DNA from: Cupriavidus gilardii | GTDB lineage: Bacteria; Pseudomonadota; Gammaproteobacteria; Burkholderiales; Burkholderiaceae | DNA length: 64,000 nucleotides | Assembly (NCBI RefSeq): GCF_013314895.1 | Contig: NZ_JABTYE010000010.1 | Span: 62,001-126,000, forward strand | Direction: 5' to 3' | Shown here: in pieces, positions 63,456 through 64,000 of the stretch | Layout of the letters: every line of letters begins with the position of its first letter | Position numbering within the stretch: the first letter of the stretch is position 1 | Program-made: the position numbers and the translations under genes | The notes under the pieces: model-generated | Told to the model about the DNA's origin: nothing | The model's input: only the letters and a program-made list of their open reading frames with translations | Database searches by the model: none

Positions 63456-64000
<545 letters not shown>

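Overview
This window is a dense, high-G+C chromosomal segment of a betaproteobacterium in the Burkholderiaceae, most like Cupriavidus or Ralstonia. Three observations suggest this: the hemC-hemDX-hemY/ppc and mrp/metG neighbourhoods, the DUF3460-scpA-panC group, and the zapA-6S RNA-EVE order. All are judged from recalled family knowledge, not from a search. I see no prophage, insertion sequence, CRISPR array, rRNA or tRNA. Very long antisense reading frames run opposite many genes. They are a by-product of G+C-rich third positions and are not annotated.

Layout. 1-4.8 kb (minus strand): pyrimidine genes (a dihydroorotase-like gene with its HxH metal site replaced, pyrB, pyrR), then ruvX, yqgE and rsuA. 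4.9-9.5 kb (minus): haem genes hemY, a hemD-hemX fusion and hemC, divergent from ppc (9.6-12.7 kb). 12.8-13.4 kb (minus): a two-gene HigBA/RelE-like toxin-antitoxin module. 13.7-17.8 kb (plus): argH, then a TRAP dctQ-dctM pair with no binding-protein gene. It meets a class III Orn/Lys/Arg decarboxylase head-on across a bidirectional terminator. dcd follows on the minus strand.

21-33.9 kb (minus) is a formate dehydrogenase locus. In transcription order it holds mrp (an Fe-S carrier ATPase), DUF3305, DUF3306, a polyferredoxin, a TorD-family chaperone, a small Tat-signal protein (FdhX), a Cys-type Mo/W catalytic subunit, a four-cluster Fe-S subunit, an 80-residue lipoprotein of unknown function, a cytochrome b subunit, sodC and fdhD. 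The catalytic arm would be exported by Tat and would pass electrons from formate through the Fe-S subunit and cytochrome b into the quinone pool. The upstream genes look like maturation functions.

34.2-46.3 kb is envelope and housekeeping: an OmpA-like lipoprotein with a structured 3' region, metG, a BamE-like lipoprotein, tamB and tamA, then DUF3460, scpA and panC. 46.3-48.8 kb (minus) has an ankyrin-repeat protein and a PepSY membrane protein.

48.9-61.8 kb is the late cobalamin pathway plus B12 uptake: cobQ; cobU-cobD-cobC-btuF (plus); and btuB-btuC-btuD-cobO-cobT-cobS-phosphatase (minus). The minus-strand operon starts at a recognisable sigma-70 promoter followed by a cobalamin riboswitch, so uptake and lower-loop assembly should be repressed by B12. 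No corrin-ring synthesis genes are in the window.

62.0-64.0 kb holds a ZapB-like coiled-coil gene, zapA, a roughly 700-base non-coding stretch and the start of an EVE-domain gene. The non-coding stretch contains mutually exclusive hairpins, a strong promoter-like sequence, a possible 17-codon ORF, a 6S RNA candidate and a strong terminator.

The least explained items are the formate dehydrogenase lipoprotein and accessory block, the RNA-rich region after zapA, the structured RNA after the OmpA-like gene, the long hairpin in the decarboxylase leader, and a 90-bp array of 9-bp repeats between tamA and tamB.
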